Assembly (NCBI GenBank): GCA_027257055.1
Contig: JAPVLO010000007.1
Location: 620,001 to 684,000, forward strand
Source of the DNA: Cephalopachus bancanus
Lineage: Eukaryota > Chordata > Mammalia > Primates > Tarsiidae
Reading direction: 5' to 3'
Length of the DNA: 64,000 bases
The notes under the pieces were generated by a model. The model saw nothing but the letters and a program-made list of their open reading frames with translations. It had not been told where the DNA came from and ran no database searches. A program made the position numbers and the translations under genes. Position 1 is the first letter of the stretch, and every line of letters starts with the position of its first letter. This document shows, in pieces, positions 1 through 13,838 of this stretch.

Positions 1-170
1 TTGACAAGTCCCGAGCAGCAGCAGGAAGCAGAGTTCCGGCCGGGACATCCCCACCTACGCTCTGACTTGGGCCAGGTCCTTTCCCTTCACAAAATCTCAG
101 CTCCTGCTGGCAGGGAGTGTGCAGGGCACTTGCCCAGTTCCTCATTCATTTATTCTAAAATGTCTTTCTT

Positions 171-450
171 GGGCTAGGCATGGTAGCTCATGCCTGTAAT
201 CCCAGCATTTTGGGAGGCTGAAGCAGGAGGATGGCTTGAGTCCTGGAGTTTGATACCAACTTAGGCAAACATAGCAAAAACTTGTCTCCACATACACACA
301 CAAAAAAGGGCAGGCTGGGCACACACCTGCAGTTCCAGCTACTTGGGAGGATCACCTGAGTCCAAGAGATTGAGACTGCAGTGAGCTGTGATTGTGCCAC
401 TGCACTCCAGCCTGAGTGACAGTGTGAAAACTGACTCAAACAAACAAAAA
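171..450 (+). mobile_element. Alu (old)
   Basis: Both monomers are recognisable (gtaatcccagcattttgggagg; tgcactccagcctgagtgacag), diverged, with a short internal ca-repeat in the middle linker and a caaacaaac tail. Confidence 0.85.
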
Positions 451-600
451 TCTTCCTTAAGCACCTACTATGTTCCAGGCCTGGACTAGTGCTGGGGGAA
501 GCAGCTGTGGACAGGATTGGTAAGGTCCCTGCCCTGAAGGTGGTGCTTACAAAGCAGAGCAGACAAGAAGGCAGCAGTAAGCCACTGTCACCCTCGAACA
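451..600. repeat. L2-like fragment
   Basis: Text resembling '...cacctactatgttccaggc...gctgggg...acaggattggtaaggtccctgccct' is the typical 3'-end L2 remnant. Confidence 0.55.
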
Positions 601-609
601 GAACCTAGA

Positions 610-1671
<1,062 letters not shown>

Positions 1672-2264
1672 TAATTATCACTGCTTGCATATGACATAAT
1701 TGTCTAGAAAAGTCAACAGGATCATCAGAAAAGCAATTAGAACCTATAAAAGGGTTCAGCTATGTTTCCAAAAATATTATCATCAACCAACCAAAATCAA
1801 TGGAATTTCTGTACCAGCAGTAATCAAATACAATTTTTTTTTAGAGTGACCCCTAAAGTAAACATTGGGCTTTGAGTGAAACTGATTTGCCGGGGTAGGT
1901 TAATGGATTGTAACAAACATACCCTCTGGTTGGGATATTGATGAGGGGAGGCTGTGCCTGCCTGGGCACAGGGGGTTTATGGGAAATCTCTGTACCTTCT
2001 GTTCAATTTTGCTGTGAACCTAAAACTGCTCTAGAAATAAAGTCCGTTAAACATTTTTCAAAAGAACTATGATACACACAACAGCATGAATTCATCTTAA
2101 AAAGTATGCTGATTGAAACGCCAGACACAATGGAAGATACTATATAATTCCATTTATATAAAACTCTAGAAACCACAAATTTAATCCAGGGAGATAGCAT
2201 AGCACTAGTTGGCAGAGTAGGGTAGGTTAGGGATTTGATTGGGAAGGGGCAATCAAGAAAGATT
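1672..2264 (+). mobile_element. L1 fragment, sense (ORF2 and 3' part)
   Basis: This includes 'caaccaaccaaaatcaatggaatttctgtacc' (ORF2-like) and a 3'-end-like segment with 'tctgttcaattttgctgtgaacctaaaactgctctagaaataaa'. Confidence 0.65.
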
Positions 2265-2555
2265 TCTTTTTTTGGAAACAGGGTCTTGCTCTGTTTTCCA
2301 GGCTGGAGTGCAGCAGCACAATCCCGGCTCACCACAGCCTCAACCTCCTGGACTCAAGTGATCTTCCCACCTCAGCCTCTCAAGTAGCTGGAACTGTAAG
2401 CTCATACCACCATGCCTGGCTAATTTTTTTTTTTTTTATGCCTTACTATGTTGCCCAAACTGGTCTTGAACTCCTGAGCTCAAGAAGTCCTCCTGCCTCA
2501 GCCTCCCAAAGTACTGTCTGGGGTTACAGAGAGGTAAGCCACCATGAGCGGCCAG
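2265..2555 (-). mobile_element. Alu (old), reverse
   Basis: A reverse-complement Alu starts with the T-rich tail and 'cagggtcttgctctg' and ends 'ccaccatgagcggccag'. Confidence 0.88.
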
Positions 2556-2690
2556 CAAAGGGGTTTTTGATGGTGGACATACTCTATATCTTGAATGTAC
2601 ACGTAGGTATAATATCATGTGCATACATTTATCAAAATTCAAAATATATAAGACTGAATAAACTTATAAAAACTGTAAGCTTAAATTAGA
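2556..2690 (+). mobile_element. L1 3' end remnant
   Basis: The text 'atacatttatcaaaattcaaaatatataagactgaataa' resembles an old L1 3'UTR and continues the copy interrupted by the Alu. Confidence 0.45.
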
Positions 2691-2825
2691 TGCATTTCTT
2701 GAGATAAATTTTTAGCTCAATCTCACCAGGAATAATGATAGTGCTCTGCTTCATGAAGTCTTTGTCAGACACACAAAGGGTTTGGGTTTATTTGTTTGTT
2801 TGTTTTCCTACTTGCAAACAACAGC

Positions 2826-3200
2826 ACCTACTGCAATTTCATAGATGCTGGCAGAAGACACAAGACTCTTAGGTCAGAGACAAGGACTTTATTACTCACA
2901 GCACAGAAGGCAGCATAAACTTCATCTTGGCACTGGTTTACTTGCTCCAAGTTCCATGAGGCTAGTGCAGGGGCCCAGTGGAAGCTGTGGGCACAGTGGA
3001 TTTGTGTAAGAGCTGAGATAGGCTGAACTTAGGAAGCCCCTCATCTTATAAGAGGCTGCTGGCAAACATAGCAGCAAGGCATTATCTTTATAATCCTGGT
3101 CAGGAGACAAAGCAAGCCCTCCTCCTGGAAGCCCTCCTACCCTGCTCTCTCCACTGCCCACTCTTCCCTGTACCTTCCCATCCCCTTGTTTGCTCACACC
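2826..3200 (-). mobile_element. LTR-like fragment, reverse
   Basis: Read on the minus strand it has a TATAAG motif, then AATAAA in 'gtgagtaataaagtccttgtctctgacct' and a short tail, the layout of a retroviral LTR R/U5. The family is not identified. Confidence 0.4.
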
Positions 3201-4790
<1,590 letters not shown>

Positions 4791-4888
4791 ATAGAACTAT
4801 GGAGAAAAATAGGGGATTATTTTTCTAATCCTCTAATATAGAAATATATGGGACTGCCAGTACTGGGAGAGAGTGATCACTAGTTGAA

Positions 4889-5470
4889 CAGCCGGCATGG
4901 TGGCTCATACCTGTAATCCAAGCACTTTGGGAGGTTAAGGAGGGAGAATCACTTGAGGCTAGAAGTTTGAAACCAGCCTGAGCAAAAAGTGGACTTCATC
5001 TCTACAAAAAAAAGAAAAATTAGCTGAGCACCGTGGTTCATACCTGTAATCCCAGCACTTGGGGAGGCAGAACTGAGAGGATTGCCTGAGTCCAGAGATT
5101 TGAGACCAGCCTGGACAACTTGGCCTCATCTCTATAATCAAAAAGTTAGCTGGGTGTGGTGGCGCATGCCTGTGGTTCCAGCCACATGGAAGGCTGAGGC
5201 AGAAGGATCGCCTGAGCCCAGCAGGTTGAGACTGCGGTTGCCAGGAGCGTCCCACTGCACTCCAGGCTGGGCATCAGAGTGAGTCTCCTACTCAAAAAGA
5301 AAATTTAGTCTGGTGTGGTGGTGCGTGTCTGTAGTCCCAGCTACTCATGAGGCTGAGGCAGGAGGATCGCTGGAGCCCAGAGGTTTGACTGCAGTGAACC
5401 ATGATCACACTACTGCCCTCTAGCCTGGGGGACAGAGTGAGACTCTGTCTCAAAAAATAAATAAATAAAT
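4889..5470 (+). mobile_element. Older Alu containing a nested Alu
   Basis: The outer left monomer (4889-5029) is separated from its right monomer (5306-5470, ending 'tctcaaaaaataaataaataaat') by a second Alu. The outer copy lacks the young lineage features. Confidence 0.8.
5030..5305 (+). mobile_element. Nested Alu (younger type)
   Basis: It has the middle 'cctcatctctataatcaaaaagttagctgg' and the end 'gagtgagtctcctactcaaaaa', features of the lineage-specific group. It sits at the A-rich linker of the outer Alu. Confidence 0.8.
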
Positions 5471-5938
5471 GGGGTGACGGTCAGGGAAGGGGCCACTGAA
5501 TGCTGACAGGAGCAGAGGAGCCGGCCCGGCAGAGATGCGAAGGCAGATCAGGCAGAAAGCAGAGCACAGTGCCCTGATGTGGGAGTGAGCCCTGCCTGTG
5601 CTAGAGACCCATGAGGCCACGCCGGCGGAAGAGATGAGGGAGACGAGTGACCAAGATGCGGTAGGAGATGTGGCAGCAGGACAAGTCGTGCCGGGTCTTG
5701 TAGCCTTGTTAGGACGCCGTCTTTTAATCTGAGCAACACCAGGGCATGGGAGGGTTTGAGCAGAGGAGAAAAATGAGGCAGTGTGTAAAAGGTTTCCCTC
5801 TGGGATTTCAAAAACCTAACTCCCTCACAGTCATGGCAGATGATGTAATTCGGGACAACCTACCTCTGAGGCCGAGGAAAGCTGGACAGAGTATTTTAAA
5901 ATATTTTCATTTGAAGACACTAGAACGCCAAAAGGAAT
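5471..5938. other. Unique sequence with L2-like remnant
   Basis: About 5690-5770 ('ggtcttgtagcc...cttttaatctgagcaac...gggagggtttgagcagaggag') resembles L2. Nothing else is recognised. Confidence 0.4.
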
Positions 5939-6068
5939 TGGCTGGGCACGGTGGCTCACGCCTGTAATCCTAGCACTTTGGAAGCTGAGGTGGGAGGATT
6001 GCTTGAGACCAGGAGTTTGAGACCAGCCTGACTCTATTAAAAAAACAAAAAAACAAAAAGCAAAAGAC
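5939..6068 (+). mobile_element. Alu left-monomer fragment
   Basis: Only the left monomer is present (ggctgggcacggtggctcacgcc...gaccagcctgactctatt) with an A-rich tail, directly followed by another Alu. Confidence 0.8.
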
Positions 6069-6362
6069 ACCAGGCACGGTGGCTCACGGTTATAATCCCA
6101 GCACTTTGGGAGACTGAGGTGAGAGGATTGTCTGAGCCCAGGGGTTCAAGATCAGCCTGAGCAACTTGGCAAGACCTCATCTCTACAATAAATCAAAAAA
6201 TTAGCCAGGCATGGTGGCACACACCTGCAATTCCAGCTACTTGGAAGGCGGAGCTGAAGGATCACCTGAGCCCAGCAGGTTGAGGATGCTGTGGCCATGA
6301 GTGTGCCACTGCACTCCAGCCTGGGCGACAGGGTGAGAACTCCAGTTCCAAAAAAAAGAGAG
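6069..6362 (+). mobile_element. Alu
   Basis: A full dimeric copy with the linker 'acaataaatcaaaaaattagcc' and right arm 'cctgagcccagcaggttgagg'. Confidence 0.88.
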
Positions 6363-6937
6363 AGGGAATTCTAAAAGAGCAGTGAGGAACTCTGGGATCA
6401 AGATCTGGGAGAAGAAAACCCAGAGACAGGAGCACAGCTTTTGGGATGTCTTTTCCCCAAAGGGTATCTGCTGATTCTGAATCAAAAGATGAAAAGCTAA
6501 GAAGTTGAGTAGAGCTTTTAAAATACTCGTTGGAAAAATGGGACAAAAATTAGAATTCATGGCCCACCAAGGGGGAACCTGGTGCACTCCTAGGCCTTTT
6601 GAAGTATTATCCAAAACAGTAATCCAGGCCAGGGTCCTGGTAAGTCCCCCAAGCTTTTATTGAAATTCTGAAGGGATGTACCCTTGGACTAAGCACAGAC
6701 CAGCAATAACAGAATCCAAAGCCCAGCTCCAAGCCATCTCATTCTCTGATTGGATTAAGGTGATCTGGAATTCCCAAGACCCCCAGACAGTCCCAACAAT
6801 GTAAACCCTCTTCAGAGGAAGAGAGTTCCTCTTTAGAGCAAGTGGTCTCTAAAGTTTTCCATACACAATGACTGTTGGTTTTCATCCATGGCGCTTGGCT
6901 CATAACCCCCATAGCTCTTGCCAAGGTTTTCTGTTAC
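6363..6937. other. Unassigned sequence
   Basis: Possibly part of the LTR/ERV fossil that follows; no motif is firm enough to name. Confidence 0.3.
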
Positions 6938-7600
6938 AGTGTTGGTGTGTCAGGCCTTAGGGGCAGTCCTCAAGAACAGCATCTATCTGACGTCTCCTGC
7001 CCCAGGGCAGGACTCTGATCTGATCTGCCCCCGCCTTTCTGACTATGGATCTTAAAACCCTCCCCACAGAGAGTCCTGCTCTGTAGCCTGGTTGGGGAGA
7101 AAGAGTGTTGATGTCATGAAGCTTCCATAAAAACCAGAGAGGACATAGTTCAAAGAGCTTCACAGGGAGATAGGAAGGTAAACAAGAACTCATTCACGTG
7201 GGGAGGGTGGCACTCCCCTACTCCACAGGGATAGGAGCTTCTGCATACTCAGGACCCTTCCAGGCCTCAGCCTAGTTATCATTTCATCTAGCTGTTTGTG
7301 TCCTTTAAAATATCCATAATAAATCAATAAATGTGTTTCCTTGAGTTCTGTGAGACACCCTATCAAATTAATCAAACCCAAAGAAGGGGTTGTGGAGCTC
7401 CAACTTTAAGCCAGTTGCTCAGACACTCCAGAGGCTCAGACTTGCAACTGGAGGGAAGGAAGGGTCAGTCTTGGAAATCAAGTTCCCAACCTGTGGGATC
7501 TGACACTATCTCTGGGTTATCAGAGTTGGAATTGAATTGAAGGACATTCAGCTGGTGTCCACAGCTTGGCGTGTGGGGAAAAATACCTCATGCCTTTGGT
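6938..7600 (+). mobile_element. Old LTR-like element
   Basis: It begins near 'tgttggtgtgtcaggcc' and contains 'cttccataaaaaccagagagga', tandem AATAAA signals at 7317-7335 and 'gttctgtgagacaccctatcaaattaatcaaacccaaagaaggggttgtgg', text I associate with an ERVL/ERV1-type LTR. The exact family is uncertain. Confidence 0.5.
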
Positions 7601-7940
7601 CATAGAAGTCATCTTCTATGTTGGTGATCGTTATTGTGGTATGAGAGTAGAAGAAAAGACCAGTTTGGGAGTTTTCCTTAAGTAATACCAAACACTCAAT
7701 CAAAAATGATTAAGTATATGAAAAAATGAAATGTGATTTTAAAAATTCAGAGAAAAGATAATAGAAGTAAATATAAGGACCTAGATAGTTGTTAGTCACA
7801 GATATTAAAATAACTATTTTTAATATGCTAACAAAGTTAAATGGAAATAATAACAGAATTATTCAAGGTAAATGAAAGGCATCAAGACACAGATTCAAAA
7901 ACACCACAAATCACAAGCAATATAAATGGGAAGAAAATAG
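7601..7940. other. A+T-rich sequence, possibly L1-derived
   Basis: It is A-rich on the plus strand with no intact frame. Its resemblance to L1 is weak. Confidence 0.3.
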
Positions 7941-8212
7941 GCAGGGCACAGTGGCTCATGCCTGTAATCCCAACACTTTGGGAGACCAAAGTGAGAGGAT
8001 TGCCTGAGTCCACGAGTTTGAGACCAGTCTGGGCAACTTGGTGAGACCTCAGCCCTACAGTTAATCAAGAAAAATTAGCCAGGTGTGATGGCACACACCT
8101 ATAGTTTCACCTACTTGGAAGGCTAAGGCAGAAGGATCACCTGAGCCCAGCAGGTCAAGACTGCACTCCAGCCTGGGTGACAGAGTAAGTCTCTGACTCA
8201 AAAAAAGGAAGA
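7941..8212 (+). mobile_element. Alu
   Basis: It runs from 'ggcagggcacagtggctcatgcc' to 'gtctctgactcaaaaaaagg', with a shortened right arm. Confidence 0.85.
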
Positions 8213-8500
8213 AAACGAGAGACACATCACAAATAAAACTGCTGAAAACCAAAGGCAAAGAGAAATTTCTAAAGCAGTCAGAGAAAAAAGACAGATTACT
8301 CTCAGAACAACAAAAAGGCAGTTAGTTAGCTGACTTCTCAACAGGCACAATGAAAGTTAGAGGACAATGGAATATATTTTCAAAGTGATTAAATAAATAT
8401 GGTCAAAACTAGAATTATTTACCAAGTTTAAAAAAAATCCTCAATAATGAAAATAAAGACAAACATTTGTAGAGAAGCGAAAACTGGGAGAATTTGTCAT
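8213..8500 (+). mobile_element. L1/HAL1-like fragment
   Basis: The text 'gctgacttctcaacaggcacaatgaaagttagaggacaatggaatatattttcaaagtgatt' matches the familiar L1 5'-region pattern. Confidence 0.55.
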
Positions 8501-8549
8501 CAGAAGATATGCACTAAATGCAATACCAAAAGGATAGCATTGGCTTCTA

Positions 8550-8960
8550 GCTGAGAATTGACAAAGAGGAGCAGGACTGAAGCCGGGAGACCAGCATGGG
8601 GGCTACTGCAGTAATGTAGGCAAGACATGACAGAGCTTGGACCAGGGAATAGACTTAGAAGTAATAAGTAATGATGTATTTTACAAATAGATATGCTTTG
8701 AAAATGAACCAATCTCAACTCGCTATTGAATTAAATATGCTATGAGAAAAAGGACAGAGTCGAGGATGTCTCCAAAGTTTCTGGCCTGATCTAATGGAAG
8801 AATGAAGTTGCCATTAACAAGATGCAGAAGAGTTGGTCTGGGTGTCAGTCAAAGGGTTGTTTTTTGAAATTGTTAAATTTGGGAGTCTATTTTTAAAAAA
8901 TGGAATTGTGGATATTTAAGTCTGCAGTTAAGGGAGAAGTCTAGAGTAGAAATTAAAATT
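8550..8960. repeat. L2-like fragment
   Basis: It includes 'gaagccgggagaccagcatgggggctactgcagtaatgtaggc' and 'gtcgaggatgtctccaaagtttctggcctg', typical old L2 text. Confidence 0.55.
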
Positions 8961-9009
8961 TGATAGTTGTCAACATGGTTTTTTTCCTGTTTTATCTTTA
9001 CCTCATAAT

Positions 9010-9525
9010 AATGATGAAAATGACAGTGACAGCTAAGATGGCTCACATTTATTGTTTGCTATGTATCAAGTGCTGTGGAAAACATTTCATGCACACTATT
9101 TCATCTTGACAGCTACTATGTAAAGCGAATCCTTTTTTTCTTTTTTTTTTTTGAGTTGGAGTCTCACTCTGTCGCCCACACTGGAGTGTGGGAGCGGCCA
9201 CTGCAGCCTCGACCTGCTGGACTCCAGCGATCCTTCCACCTCAGCTTTCCGAGTAGCCAGAATTACAGGCACGCGCTACCATGCCCGGCTGATTTTTTGA
9301 TTTATTGTAGAGATGAGGTCTCGCCAAGTTGCGCAGGCGGGTCTCAAACCCACAGGCTCAGGCAATCCACTCACCTCAGCCTCCCAAAGCGCGGATTACA
9401 GGCTGAGCCACCGAGCCCCGCTAGCAAATGCTTTCATGACTCCCTTTTTAGAGATATGAAAACTGAGGCTGTGAGAGGAGATGTAATCTCCACAAAACCA
9501 CACAGACACTAGCTGACCTAGCAGC
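9010..9525 (+). repeat. MIR split by a reverse Alu
   Basis: The left half ('ctcacatttattgtttgctatgtatcaagtgctgtg') and right half (9425 on, 'agatatgaaaactgaggctgtgagaggagatg') together make one MIR. Confidence 0.65.
9131..9422 (-). mobile_element. Alu, reverse, lineage-specific young type
   Basis: It contains 'gagttggagtctcactctgtcgcc', 'gattttttgatttattgtagagatgagg' and 'gcgcaggcgggtctc', the reverse of the young consensus, and it splits a MIR. Confidence 0.9.
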
Positions 9526-10369
9526 CTTGTCCCAGGTATTGAGAACAGAATCTCAGAATGTCCTTTGATTGTAATATTCTGGCATTTCCGGAGCGTCTCA
9601 CAAACCTTGGGTACTTAATACATGTGCATCTAATGAATGAATGACTGGTGTCGACCTTGGACATTTGCAGTGTGGTCCATCACAGAGGATGGCCCAGGGT
9701 GGGCCCAGGGGTCAGAGTGTGTGATGCCCCCACAGGCCCTCGAAGGGAAACCCCTTCCTGCAAGGACCAGCCACCAGCCCACCTTCCCGAGGTCCAGGAA
9801 CCTTCCCTGTATCTTCCTGAACCAGCCCGCAGGAACCCTAGGGACCCCAGAGCCTTCTCACACCTGGGTATAGAGAGGGTTCAGCACTGGCCATTGGAAG
9901 GGAGAGAGGGGACAGACCAAGTTCACAGCCGGTGCTTCTCACACATGAGGGAACTGAGACCCAGGAATGGGAAATCCCTTGGCCCAGTCAGCCAGGCAGG
10001 GCTGGGCAAACTCATGGCAAAGACCACTTCTCCAAACAATTCTGTTGGCCCAGAGACGACTGTTCCATGGATGCTGGCCTAGGGTGTCCTGATGCTGGCA
10101 AGACAATCCACTTCTCCTTTGCTTCCCTCTGCCAGGACACACTGGGGAGGGATGGAAGGTTTACCCTGCAGAGCCCAGACCAGTCCCGAAAGGTGGGCGG
10201 CCTTCCCACCTGCTTCCCAGAAAGCAAGACCTGTGGGGAATAGCAGCTGGCAGAGGGTAACCTGGGTCCACCTGGTGGGAAAGTGAGGCTGGGCAAGCCG
10301 CGGCCGCATTGTTTGCCTCTGTGTATGGCAACCAGAAACCACCCAGCCAGCACTTCTCAGGGCGCCCCG

Positions 10370-10560
10370 CCCCCCTTTATTTTAATCTCCTAAACTGATT
10401 TGTCAGCAGCAGGAAGTGACATGACAGCTTTCCTCACAAAAGGGAAACTCCTCCGCGTTGCTATGGGGACGGAGGCCACAGTAGGATCACAGCTTTATAT
10501 AATCTTAAAGGTATACACACCATGATGTCATCCTCCACCAGCCAGAGGAGGGAGAGGAAC
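10370..10560. promoter_or_regulatory. Candidate regulatory element downstream of DUSP1
   Basis: This repeat-free patch contains a GC box (cgccccgcccccc), an ETS-like CAGGAAGTGA, an RFX X-box and a CRE-like GATGTCAT within about 180 bases. The clustering suggests an enhancer about 2.3 kb beyond the polyadenylation site. That is inference from motifs alone. Confidence 0.35.
10457..10470. promoter_or_regulatory. RFX X-box-like palindrome
   Basis: The plus strand reads GTTGCTATGGGGAC; the complement GTCCCCATAGCAAC matches the RFX consensus GTNNCCATRGNAAC at all fixed positions. No gene start is visible next to it. Confidence 0.45.
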
Positions 10561-12822
10561 GAACACCCGTGGCTGCAAATAAAAAATCCACCGGCTCCGC
10601 TCTGTAACATTCAAAAGGAGAAGATGCAGTGGAGGAGTTGGGGTGAGGGGTGTGTGTGGAAGTATTTTAATGACATAATGGGCGCCTGGAAGCCACAGGA
10701 AAGCTTAAAGTATGCCTGGATGCCTTTATATCCCAGAATCCGAGCTGGGAGGAACCTTACCCACTAGATGCAGTGCAAACTGATCATTTCTTGGAGAGAG
10801 AAAACTGATTCTGGAGCACTGCCGGAAGCCATCAGACCAGAGGCAAGGGGACCTAAACATTGCTCCAGGGCCACTATGTGCCAGACACCTGACATTCACA
10901 AACCCACTTCTTTCTCACAAGTGAGTCTCAGTTTCCCCCTCTGTAAAATGGGTGGTGCTGCTAAAGGTTAAAGGCAAACATGTACAAGGCACTTAGCAGT
11001 CAGTGCCTGGCACATATGCTTGCTCTGAAATTGACAGCCATGATGACATTATCAGTACTAAGTGATGATTAAGTTGTTTCTATGTCAATCTCTCCCTGGG
11101 AAACACACATTTTGATAGAGTTTAAGTATCTGTCATTTCATCGTGAGGGTACTGACTTTTTCCCAAGAAAAGCAGTCTCAGGCCAAACGTGACGTGTTCT
11201 GGGGGCCGTGAACACAATGAATCCAATACACAGGGACGGAGGCTGTCACCCTTGGCTCTGGGGGCTGGTGGGAGGCAGGGTGGCTGGAGCCGAGAGAAGC
11301 GAGTAGCATGTTTTCACTGGAGGCTCCCTTAGGCAGCCGCTGTATTTTTCCACTACGTGGATCACGCTGGAGATTAATTTTGGTTCAGCCAGTGCCTGCC
11401 AAGCAAAAAGCGAAGGCCCTAGCCCACGGGAAAGTCAGTGTGGCATCTGCCACAAACCCGACATCACCAGTACATTTCCAAGAAGGGAGATATTTGCAAT
11501 AGTAAATTTCTAGGCTTTGATAGAAACGTGGGGTAGGGCTTGCTTTGAAAGGCATGAGCATGCTTGTCATCGGAAACCCAGCTGAGGAAATGGGCTTGCC
11601 AGCCCGGGTAAGTTCTTAGCACTGAGAACACAGGGATCTTTCAGATCCTGGGAGTCAAGTGGCAGACAGCGGGCGTGTTAGGGAAAACTCAAGGACACGG
11701 ATTCTATGTCAAGACCTTGAACAATGGTGCTGGAGCAGGGCCACAGCACAGGATGCTCCTGGAGAAGTTGAATGAGATGTTTCCTTTTCTGCTTCCTACA
11801 GCACTTTGTCCAGAAATGTAGGGAGGGGGAGCAGGCACTAAGGGGCCAGTGAGCCAAGAGCCTGGCTGTTATTTAATGCAACATTATAGACTGGCTTATG
11901 GGGTGGTGGTAAATTACACCTCCTGTTTTAGCTTGTCAAGAGAGTAAAAATTCAGAATACTGTCCTCAAGTAAGTCAGGTTTAATTGCTTATCTTTTCCA
12001 ACAAAATTATGAAATCAGGGTAGCAGGTGACCTGGAGGCAGCTACCAAAAATGCTGTGTACATTCTCCAGAGCCTGAACAATGGTCAGATTGGGGATGGG
12101 GTACTGCAGGTGATTTCTTTAATGTGTTTGTTTACAGTGCTTGGACTTTTTTTTGCCATTCAATGTATCATTTTCACAAAAATAAAAGCCTTTCCAAAAG
12201 AAAAAAGTTCAGTAAGAGGGGCAGGTGAGCAAGCACAAAGCTCACAGAACTAGGAAACAAAACAGATGTTCTGGTCCCCTGCTCCTGGTGGGCTGGTCTC
12301 AGCAAGTTCATTTGCAAGACACCTTGCTGGGTTTTTCTGGGGGTGGGTAGCACACACTGCCTTGCACACAGTAGGAACACATTCACCTCAAGTGTTTTGG
12401 AAAACGTCTGTCATCCTCATGACTCTAGCTCGGCTCAGCGGAGACTTTTTATACTATCCTGAGGAAGGTACTGGAAGGAAAGGCAACTAGGCAAACAACT
12501 GTTCCTTCCCAGCTTTGGCTCTGGGGACACTTGGGCTCCCTGGGTGACACTGTTCAAAAAGGCCTGGGTGGGCACTTTGACCCAATACTAAGAGTCCAGC
12601 AACAGTACCCGGTTTTACATGACAGAGCTCACTTGTCAACCTCCCTCGCAGACCAGCCATTTCATGGGACTTCAGAGCCACCAAGGGGCATGGGACCAGA
12701 CCTCACCACCACACACATTCTGCAGGCTCCTATCCAAATTCCTTCCTATTTCACTAGCAGGAGACGAATTGGGTGGATTGCCAAAGAAATACAGCATTGA
12801 GATTTCCATAGAAATGCCATAA

Positions 12823-12828
12823 TTTATT
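12823..12828 (-). terminator. DUSP1: DUSP1 polyadenylation signal AATAAA
   Basis: The plus strand reads TTTATT, so the transcript reads GGAATAAATTATGG. It is the only canonical hexamer at the expected distance (about 640 bases) below the stop codon. Confidence 0.8.
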
Positions 12829-13088
12829 CCATAGTATAAAAAAGTCATCCTTATGTAACAAAATGTCTTCTTAGAAGAAGAAATATATTATTTCGGGTCA
12901 TAAATAATCAAACATACAACTGTTGGCAACTAAAAAAAAAAACAACACTGGTGTTTTCCATCAGTGCTGAAAACAAACCTGCTCAGGATGTATTTACAGG
13001 AAAGTACAGTACTCAAACACAAAAATTGAGGTATTTGGTTCTTCTAGGAGTAGACAATGACGTTTGTGAAGGCAAACACCTACACAAA

Positions 13089-13365
13089 AATAAATAAGGT
13101 ATATTCGCATACGTATATGTGTCGTCAGGAATGATAATACTGGTAGGTATGTCAAGCATGAAGAGAGTCTACAAAAAACAGGGGCAAGCAAGAAACCAGC
13201 TCACACACTGAGTCCTTTCTCTCCTGTCCTGTTTTGTCACAGGGACTTGATGTACCCACTAAATATTGGTCCCGAATGTGCTGAGTTCAACAAACATCTC
13301 GATGCTAAGTCATCACTCTGACTGCTTGGGAACCCAGTGGAACTCAGGTGAAATTAAATAAATAA
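13089..13365 (-). promoter_or_regulatory. DUSP1: AU-rich elements in DUSP1 3'UTR
   Basis: Two copies of the full nonamer UUAUUUAUU occur on the transcript strand (complement of 13357-13365 and of 13089-13097), with an additional AUUUA at 13260-13264. Such nonamers are bound by TTP/ZFP36 and HuR, and DUSP1 mRNA is an established target. Their presence here predicts short mRNA half-life and stabilisation under stress. Confidence 0.8.
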
Positions 13366-13467
13366 GGACTGGCTTTCAAGAGCCCCTTCCCAGGGTTACT
13401 GCACTTCTCCTCTGAGAGGGAGCCCGGAGTCCCGTGGGACGCGAAGCCCCTCACCACTCGCGGCCAC

Positions 13468-13838
13468 TCAGCAGCTGGGAGAGGTCGTGATGGGACTCTG
13501 AAGGTAGCTCAGCGCACTGTTCGTGGAGTGGACGGGGATGGAGACGGGGAAGTTGAAGACGGTAGTGGTGGCAGCGCTGCGGTCCAGCACGGCCATGGCA
13601 GGGCTCCCAGCCTCGGCCGAGCAGTGCGGGGCCAGCACCTGGGACTCGAACTGCAGCAGCTGGCCCATGAAGCTGAAGTTGGGGGAGATGACACTCCGCC
13701 TCTGCTTCACAAACTCGAAGGCCTCGTCCAGCTTCACTCGGTTAGTCCGCATGAGGTAGGCGAGACAGATGGTGGCCGACCGGGAAATGCCCGCCTGGCA
13801 GTGGACAAATACCCTTCCCCCGGCGTTCTTGATGGAGT
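13468..13838 (-). CDS. DUSP1: DUSP1 coding exon 4 (residues 245-367) with active site
   Basis: The acceptor is TTTTCCAG|ACTCCATC, which completes the split Asp245 codon. The exon carries FVHCQAGISRSATICLAY; the Cys258 codon is at 13798-13800. It also carries the VKQRRSVISPNFSFMGQL helix region, the FNFP docking motif and the C-terminal SPITTSPSC. The Val in RRSVISPN and the Ser-Ala-Ala before TTTVFNFP appear to differ from human (Ile and Gly-Thr-Ser from memory). The stop codon is TGA at 13468-13470. Confidence 0.97.

Larger units (their letters stand above)
9526..12804. other. Unique sequence downstream of DUSP1
   Basis: No Alu or L1 is visible over more than 3 kb, unusual for this window and compatible with functional constraint. 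Short open frames here show no known domain. It includes the candidate element at 10370-10560. Confidence 0.5.
12805..13467 (-). other. DUSP1: DUSP1 3' untranslated region
   Basis: This region runs from the TGA stop to just past the AATAAA signal, about 660 bases, which fits the human 3'UTR length as I remember it. It is A/T-rich compared with the coding exons and contains several ATTTA motifs on the transcript strand (complements at 12901-12905, 13089-13097, 13260-13264 and 13357-13365). The exact cleavage site is inferred to be 10-25 bases beyond the signal. Confidence 0.8.
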
